Part shown: positions 57,308 to 64,000 of the stretch, in pieces
Layout of the letters: each line of letters begins with the position of its first letter
Numbering within the stretch: the first letter of the stretch is position 1
Assembly: GCF_964340395.1 (NCBI RefSeq)
Contig: NC_135551.1
Coordinates: 25,165,003 to 25,229,002 of the forward strand
Origin: Glandiceps talaboti
Taxonomy: Eukaryota; Hemichordata; Enteropneusta; Spengelidae
DNA length: 64,000 nucleotides
Direction: 5' to 3'
Translations under genes and position numbers: made by a program
The notes under the pieces: generated by a model
Database searches by the model: none
What the model was told of the DNA's origin: nothing
Seen by the model: the letters and a program-made list of their open reading frames with translations, nothing else

Positions 57308-57440
57308 GTTTGCCATAGCTGCACATTTTGGCACATTAATTGTTATGTTACTGAATCAGTCAGATGCTGATTTTAAAGTTTGCTGCACATTATGAGAGCA
57401 ACCCAAATGTAGTCAGAAGGTGTATAAGCCTGGCTAATAA

Positions 57441-58715
57441 AAGCACAGTTCAGATTTGGATTAAACTCTTGGAGTGAAAAAAAAAAGTTGTCTGCTAGAG
57501 CTTATGAAAATTTTGTCAACTGAGAACAGTGAAGATGTAATCCCTGCACACCATTGGTGAAATATAACATGAATGTTTGAACCTTGGATTGAGCCATGGG
57601 CCTTTATACTGTCATTAACTGCATTTTTGTAACATTTTTATAGAAATGTTTGTAAGTTGTCTCCTGTTCATTAATGATTAAGGAATGGAACCTTTCTAAA
57701 AATTGTCCTTGAATGACACCCTCAGCTTCCCTCCTGATCAAAAAACGTTTCAGATGAATTAAGTTATCAAATCAAACAATGCAGAGGAAGAAGGTCAACA
57801 TACTCAGGCCTATGTGGCTGTCATGTTAAAAAACGTGCTGTATTCCACTCAAAGTTTCAAACAAAGAAGCGAAGTATGTATTGAAAATTGCATTGACCAT
57901 GGTTTTTGAGGTTGCTTCCTGTCTTTTTCCAGTCTCAGGAAGTAGAATTCATCATGTCTCCCCTAGTATCTATATATCTGTGAAATTATCTAATTGATAA
58001 AAGGGATTGTTGCCATGGGCAACCACAAGAACGGTTATCAAAGTGAAGTACCATGTCATTTTTGAGCCTCATACTACAAAGCTTTTACAACTGTGTCTAT
58101 AATTGCCATCACTTTCAGGGTGTTAGTATAGCCATGAGATTGAAAAAAAAAAAGTTGAATAGGGAAGGTTTTTATTGACAGCCTCTCCTTACTTGTTGCA
58201 TGTCTTAAAACACCGAGGCTGATCAACAGCCTACTACTTAGCGGTAATTTTTTATGACTTTTTGTAACCATTGTGAAATACATCTTTATTAAAAGCAATT
58301 ATAAATTATTACTTTGTTAACTTCTCTGTTTTCAAAAATAGACACTGCTATAATATAGAGGGGGTGAGTGCAATTTCTAAATTTTTCCCTTGAGCTGTAT
58401 TTGAAGTAGAGACTGTATGAATGCTTTTACCATAGAAACCAATTTTCATGAGTCGTGGTTATATAACATCCCTTCTTTATTCTCTACTTCTAACTATTAT
58501 TGCCATGGAAACGGAGTTGTAGTATATGATCGTCATGAAATATTCAATTGAGGGGCTTTGTTGAAGGGGGTTGTCATTATTATACTATGCAACAACATGA
58601 TAATATCTTTTGTCAATTTTTTACTCTCAGATTCTTGTTGTGAGTGTTTTGTTGGATTTGATCTACGTTTCAACCAGTCTTTCTCTTCCTTATATAACCT
58701 ATGACCTATATACTG
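57441..58715. other. No gene recognised
   Basis: AT-rich spacer before the 67-bp satellite. No frames with family similarity. Confidence 0.5.
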
Positions 58716-58719
58716 CTGT

Positions 58720-59400
58720 CAACTTAAAATGAAAAGTCCAGTCAGACTTATTTCTACCTTTAGTACACTTGTATTAATTACTGCTATCAACTTAAAGGAA
58801 AAGTCCAGTCAGACTTATTTCTGTCTTTAGTACACTTATATTAATTACTGCTGTCAACTTAAAATGAAAAGTCCAGTCAGACTTATTTCTACCTTTAGTA
58901 CACTTGTATTAATTACTGCTATCAACTTAAAGGAAAAGTCCAGTCAGACTTATTTCTGTCTTTAGTACACTTATATTAATTACTGCTGTCAACTTAAAAT
59001 GAAAAGTCCAGTCAGACTTATTTCTACCTTTAGTACACTTGTATTGATTACTGCTATCAACTTAAAGGAAAAGTCCAGTCAGACTTATTTCTACCTTTAG
59101 TACACTTGTATTAATTACTGCTATCAACTTAAAGGAAAAGTCCAGTCAGACTTATTTCTGCCTTTAGTACACTTGTATTAATTACTGCTATCAACTTAAA
59201 GGAAAAGTCCAGTCAGACTTATTTCTACCTTTAGTACACTTGTATTGATTACTGCTATCAACTTAAAATGAAAAGTCCAGTCAGACTTATTTCTGCCTTT
59301 AGTACACTTGTATTGATTACTGCTATCAACTTAAAGGAAAAGTCCAGTCAGACTTATTTCTGCCTGAAGTACACTTGTATTGATTACTGCTGTCAACTCA
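58720..59400 (+). repeat. 67/68-bp satellite array, about ten copies
   Basis: GTCAGACTTATTTCT starts at 58741, 58808, 58876, 58943 and so on to ~59347. Early copies alternate between an ACC/TATC/AAAGGA type and a GTC/TGTC/AAAATGA type, giving a ~135-bp dimer. Later copies lose the alternation. Confidence 0.95.
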
Positions 59401-59484
59401 TAGTAGATTTGGGGTGATAGGCTATATGCTGTATTGCAATAACGTACAATAACAGACCTTTCACACACTTCTTAGCTTTGTGCA

Positions 59485-59627
59485 AAGTATTGAGTTACAA
59501 TCGTAGACTTTATCAATGTTTTTTTTAAGCTGATTTTTCAAGTAGAAAGCCATGATAAAATTGTTTTATAAATTCAAAATTCAAAATAAATACCCAGTCC
59601 TAATCCTTATGGCCACTTTTAAACATG
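59485..59627. mobile_element. Family A MITE, right-half remnant
   Basis: Carries GAGTTACAATCGTAGACTT, TTTTCAAGTAGAAAGCCATG and TTATGGCCACTTTTAA, the right-arm words of family A. The left arm is absent. It lies just after the 67-bp satellite. Confidence 0.6.
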
Positions 59628-59920
59628 TAGAATGCACTGCAGAAGTAAAGTTAAACTTTTGCTGTTATTTTGTTTACAAAAAAAATGTGAGTTGAAAAAA
59701 AAATAATGATAGTCACCATACTGTTTATTGAAATAGATGTCAGAATGATTTTGAAATTAGCCATGTTAGAATCCAATATGGCTGCTGGATACTTAAACTG
59801 CACATGGAAATTGAAAGATTGTCATTTTCCTTGAAAAGAAAATGGCAAACCCCAGATTTCTTTTTATTATTTTAAAAGACCAGAAACAAGCTTTTCAAGT
59901 ATATGGTTAAAATTTGGAGA
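59628..59920 (+). repeat. Dispersed repeat family D, second copy
   Basis: AATCCAATATGGCTGCT, CATTTTCCTTGAAAAGAAAA and AGAAACAAGCTTTTC, collinear with 44018-44350. It follows a family A MITE remnant. Confidence 0.6.
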
Positions 59921-60099
59921 GATTTGAATGACTTTTATTTTCTCAGGGAACTGAAAATATTTGTCGCATTCACACAACTTAATTTGTCTGTATTTCAATA
60001 TGAATATTTTTGATACTAGAGTGTCTGCTTCGGTTTTTGCTTTTGTTCTACATAAACCAATCCTGTAGTTATCAGGATGTCCAAGTACATATATTCTAC

Positions 60100-60458
60100 C
60101 ATAAGGCCTAGAATAAAAATTAGTTTGGTTCCGGTTACCCGACCCCACCTAGTTTTTCAATGCCGACCCTAAACTTTTTATTTATTTTTTTTACATATTT
60201 GAAATAATAAAATCACAATGATTGTGAAGTCTTGCCAGAAATAATACAACATGGAAATAAATGACATCACCTTAAGACAATAAAAACTGTTCTTCCAATC
60301 TGATGGGAAGAAATAAATAACACATTCATGTGGAAAGCACATAACTATCTGATCTAGACACTCACACCTGAAAAAATATAATAAAATAAAATAAAAAATC
60401 TACCTACCCCACCTATTTTAAAATTGAGCATAATCAGAACCTACTTAGTATTAGGCCT
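60100..60458. mobile_element. Dispersed repeat family C, complete-looking copy
   Basis: Starts AAGGCCTAGAATAAAAATTA and ends TAGTATTAGGCCTAC, giving short TAGGCCTA inverted ends. Contains GGTTCCGGTTACCCGACCCC and CCACCTAGTTTTTCA. Matches copies at 33508-33880 and 19804-19955. Confidence 0.65.
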
Positions 60459-60926
60459 ACTGTGGAGGCTTTTAATCTAAGTTGTGTATTTTGCAAGGCT
60501 GAAGACAACTTTACCAGAAGAAGCCAATCTGCTGTTGTTGTAAGGGAGAACATATGGTCTTGAGTAGAGATCAAATTTGATAAGAAAGGCAATTAGAGCA
60601 AATGGCTGAATTACCATGGTAACGAGGTCGTACCCTACATGTACTTCAAGTGGTGTAGAAATTATATTTGAAGGTTGACAGGTTTTTTCCAAGTTATTAC
60701 AGATAGATTTATTGAAAAACTCACAAATCCTAGTGTTGTCATTTTCATTGGAGGAAATTCAATCTAATAAATTGTAGTAAATACCAATAAGTATTTTATA
60801 CATGTATGATTGCTCTCTCTCTCACTTGGACCAAACTGTTCACACTTATGCTTAATACTTCCTGCGGGCTTGATAAAAGTGTCACCTGAACCTATGTGAG
60901 ACTGTTGATTTCGTATCAGGTGTATT

Positions 60927-60928
<2 letters not shown>

Positions 60929-61016
<88 letters not shown>
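60929..61016 (+). repeat. (CT)n microsatellite
   Basis: About 43 CT units, ending at a GACAGACA stretch. Confidence 0.97.
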
Positions 61017-61017
<1 letters not shown>

Positions 61018-61498
61018 TGAGACAGACACAGACATAGACAGACAAAGTGACTGACTGACTGAGACAAATTAAGATAGACAGACAAACAAACTGTACCCTA
61101 TGAACTTTGAAAATTAGTATTTTGTATGGAACAATATAAGTTTGAATGTACAGAACTGACCTTGATTTAAACATGATATCACTTTCAATGGCTCACACAA
61201 GATGTCAATCAAGGTAAACCATTAACTTGTATGCTGAAGAGCTTGCTTGGTGTAAATCTAGGATCATGTACAAAACATATAGATTTCAAAACTGAACTAA
61301 TATAAACTGTGCACTGGAAATGATGACCGTCTGTCCATGGCAGTCAAATTTTCAAATAAAAGAATGTTTGTGAAATGAAACTCAGAAATGAACTAGTTTT
61401 CAATGTCTTTTGTCCAAAGTGTAATGTATTAGAAATGACAACCTCCATAAAGTTATATGTACCTGGTCCAGTTACACCAGCTAAATATTGGTAATACC

Positions 61499-61640
61499 CG
61501 TATTTTACGAGGATAGATTTTCGCTATTTGTGCTTCACAGTTGTGGTATAGGCTACCACAAGAACTCTGTTGTGCTAATTTGAACCTTTTTAATTCTGTT
61601 CTAAAAACTCCTCTTTTTATCGTGATTTTCTGTCAAAATA
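61499..61640 (+). pseudogene. Short LINE ORF2 C-terminal remnant
   Basis: One frame gives LWYRLPQELCCANLNLFNSV followed by LKTPLF. This resembles the LWNSLPxxLRxAxSLxxFKxxLKTHLF tail of CR1/RTE-like proteins. A stop interrupts it at the upstream end. Nothing else of the element is recognisable. Confidence 0.55.
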
Positions 61641-62042
61641 GGTCTTTTTCGCAGTGCACATCCATGAGTTATGGCTACATGTGTCCAAAGTTCATGGGAT
61701 GTTCCATTATCCTGTAGGGGTGTTTTCAGATCATTTTCGAGGTGTGTTTTTCTCACTGCATGTGTATGTCATACATTGGATATCAGTTGTGCACATTGCC
61801 ATGGGCAGTATTACCTCTAGATCTGCCAAACAACTGGTGTCATCATTGGAAAAGTGGAAGTGTTATTGTACCATGCACAAGTCAAGTTATTTTCTCTGAA
61901 CAGAAAATATGGATTATATACCAAGGTTGTTCTACGTTATGACAACCTGTGTCTATGTCACTCGACAGTTAAGGTGCCTGAAATATGAATAAAAAAATTT
62001 CATCCTATTTTACATAAATTATACCTGACGAGGTTTTATTAT

Positions 62043-62163
62043 ATTATTCCCCAATATTTTTATTTCAGGAAATACTCAATCTAGAGACTCATCATAGTGA
62101 CAATGCCCCCTAGTTCACTTATATTTAACCTTGCCGGAACCAATCAAAATATTGGGGAATAAT
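62043..62163. mobile_element. Small TIR element
   Basis: ATTATTCCCCAATATTTT at the left and its complement AAAATATTGGGGAATAAT at the right, 121 bp overall. Confidence 0.75.
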
Positions 62164-62438
62164 AAAAAAAAGTGTCATTCTAGTAATGTACACATGATTA
62201 ATATCCTAACTATAAAAATGTAATAAAATAGCAGGAATTTTATACTTGAAATGTCAATAAAATATAATATTTTTTTTTTACTACTGAAAATGGCACAGAT
62301 GGTAGCATATTGCAAAGAAAACATTAATCAGGATATTTTTAGGAGAATATTTATCTTGAAAACATTTTATCACAGCACATGTACATTTTTTTCTTCTGTT
62401 TAGATTTTAGAATTGAAGGACATGAGGAAATGTATAAT

Positions 62439-62439
<1 letters not shown>

Positions 62440-62483
<44 letters not shown>

Positions 62484-62519
62484 GACATACATACATACAT
62501 ACATACATACATACATACA

Positions 62520-62548
<29 letters not shown>
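62440..62548 (+). repeat. ACAG then ACAT microsatellite
   Basis: Ten or so GACA units change abruptly into about fifteen TACA units. Confidence 0.97.
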
Positions 62549-62549
<1 letters not shown>

Positions 62550-62551
<2 letters not shown>

Positions 62552-63770
62552 ATTATGTAGTTACAGATTTCTAAGTTAGGTAAAATGTGTTTGGAGGTTA
62601 GTCAAGTGAATTAAATATCTGAACATAAAACACACAGTATTAAGTTTTAAACTGTAAATATTACATGCATGATTGCATGCATCTGTAAATTAATTTTCAC
62701 TCTAGAGGTCAATATTATCTGTAGGTGGCATAGTGGCAAATTCAAATCTTGAACATAAGCTCAGTTTTGAATCTGTCACCATGTTAAAACTGTACTGGTG
62801 TAACCAGTTTAAATACATTTAGTTTATTCATTTAGACAAAATGTAACAAGAAATTACAGTCTTGCTATCTTAAAAGAGTTGAATGCAGTTTTTTTAATTT
62901 TTTTACATTTGTTGTTGTCTTAGCAAAATAAATGGAAATAATGAGTTGCTCGCGAAATTTCCAGGTTTAATATTACTATCTGATATCCAATATGATATAT
63001 AGATATTCTATGGATTTCTCCTAAAAATCAATGAAAAAGTTAGTAATATAGTAACTTGATATTTTTAGCAAAACTTATAAATTTGACTTGTTCTAATAAA
63101 ATGAAATAAGAGAGTCTGTTGGAATAAAATTACCTCCCACTGAAGTTACATCCAGAATGAAAATAATTTTGATTATAATGAAGATTTTTGTGTAGATTTT
63201 TTCGTGAAAATACATGATAGCACTGTGTGTTTTTAGTTTTTCAATTCGTTGAAAGTAAAATAAGAACTGGACATAAATGTGAATCATTAAAAAGTGAAAA
63301 TAATTTTTGTTGATTTTCTGCCTATTTTGTAGCCTGAGATACATGTAATTATGTACAAACAAGATTACAACAGAGAAATCCCTTGAACACATGACGTACA
63401 CTTAGTATGCATTGTCAAATATAATTTTTTGGACAATGTTGTAAATACTATAATTCCTAGTGGGGATACGCACCCTGAGATTTTGCCAATGGATTATCAT
63501 TCAAATCTAATTAAATCTAACAGGTTGTGATTTCAGCACATTCATGCCATATGATATTTAGAATAATTCTCTATTGAATATTCATGGTCCAGTTGTTTCA
63601 TTTTCTACTACTTTTCCTTACTATGTGTTAATTGCTGTTATTGTATTCCCTCTAGTCTATAGTGATAAAAGCTTTCAATATCACACCTTGATTTGACCTT
63701 GAAAAAAAAGGTGAATAACCCAAGCATGGTAATTAGTTATCCCATTGTTGTTTTCCTTCATATGTCTTTC
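62550..63770. other. No gene recognised
   Basis: AT-rich spacer. The 102-aa minus frame at 63093-63401 has biased composition and no recognised domain. Confidence 0.5.
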
Positions 63771-63775
63771 CCGCA

Positions 63776-63870
63776 GGACACTCCCACTCTGGAATGAATT
63801 GATGGAAGAGGAAGTTACATCAATGCAAGCAATGCATGCTGGGTGGAAATCATTGAAGGAAGCCATTTAG
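63776..63870 (+). pseudogene. Possible LINE ORF2 tail
   Basis: A frame through this stretch reads RRTLPLWNEL, then about 20 residues later GWKSLKEAI and a stop. It resembles the PRTIPLWNxLPxxV…FK ending of LINE proteins. The preceding CCCGCAG could alternatively be a splice acceptor for an exon of a gene beyond the window. The evidence is thin either way. Confidence 0.3.
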
Positions 63871-64000
63871 GTTGCTGGATAAATCTGTTTAGAGCTCAAT
63901 TGTGTGGTACCATCATACTGACAGTCTGGTTGTAGCTGCAGGCATCAGGGAAGCAACAGAGGATAGATACAAAACTGAGATTTGAATCTACGATAACGAG

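Larger units (their letters stand above)
55975..57440 (+). repeat. Ancient ~150-bp tandem repeat, interrupted
   Basis: The series GAAAAGTTTCCTGCACA, TTCTGGTGTAGAC, ATAAGCCTGGCTAT and CTCTGTTAAAGGTGCATTGT recurs at ~56080, 56220, 56350 and 56740, with a last trace at 57370-57440. Unrelated DNA (56440-56730) and the nested MITEs (56828-57307) interrupt it. Confidence 0.6.

Noticed and set aside
63776-63999. Terminal exon of a downstream gene after CCCGCAG
   Set aside because: The reading frame resembles a LINE tail more than any gene, and no upstream partner exon was found; kept only as a weak pseudogene call.

Overview
The window is nuclear DNA from an animal, most likely a marine invertebrate. 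Three things point to this. Four intron-rich genes encode clearly metazoan proteins with canonical GT/AG splice sites. The DNA is AT-rich. Introns and spacers are crowded with foldback MITEs, satellites, microsatellites, a tRNA-derived SINE, LINE tails and a pogo-like DNA transposon. The species cannot be named from sequence alone; a non-vertebrate bilaterian (hemichordate, amphioxus or lophotrochozoan type) fits best.

Layout. (1) 106-7479, minus: APEX1, the base-excision-repair AP endonuclease, 10 coding exons, 306 aa. (2) 7708-11148, plus: GET1/WRB, the ER receptor subunit for tail-anchored proteins, 4 exons, 166 aa. The two start codons face away from each other across 228 bp, so they probably share a bidirectional promoter. 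(3) 11.2-23.3 kb: repeat-rich spacer with two LINE tails, long ACAT/ACGT arrays, a diverged segmental duplication and several foldbacks. (4) 23362-37682, minus: a group III Schlafen-like gene, 8 coding exons, 946 aa, with SLFN core, linker and SF1 helicase domains. Its introns hold a TIR-bounded pogo-like transposon (30742-33422, antisense), two very large foldbacks and a SINE. (5) 39510-48253, plus: CCT8 (TCP-1 theta), 10 exons, 546 aa. (6) 48.3-64 kb: no confident host gene; satellites with 53-bp and 67-bp units, nested TTAA MITEs and LINE tails.

All four exon chains were assembled by eye. In each, the summed exon length is a multiple of three and the split codons rejoin to family-conserved residues. 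The genes do not form one pathway: DNA repair, tail-anchored protein insertion, cytosolic protein folding and an immunity/RNA-related family sit side by side. The most notable points are: a TTAA-targeting MITE nested in the arm of another foldback; a Schlafen protein with substitutions at expected nuclease and Walker B residues; one 67-bp satellite at two distant sites in opposite orientation; and a 53-bp satellite that seems to derive from an inverted-repeat end.
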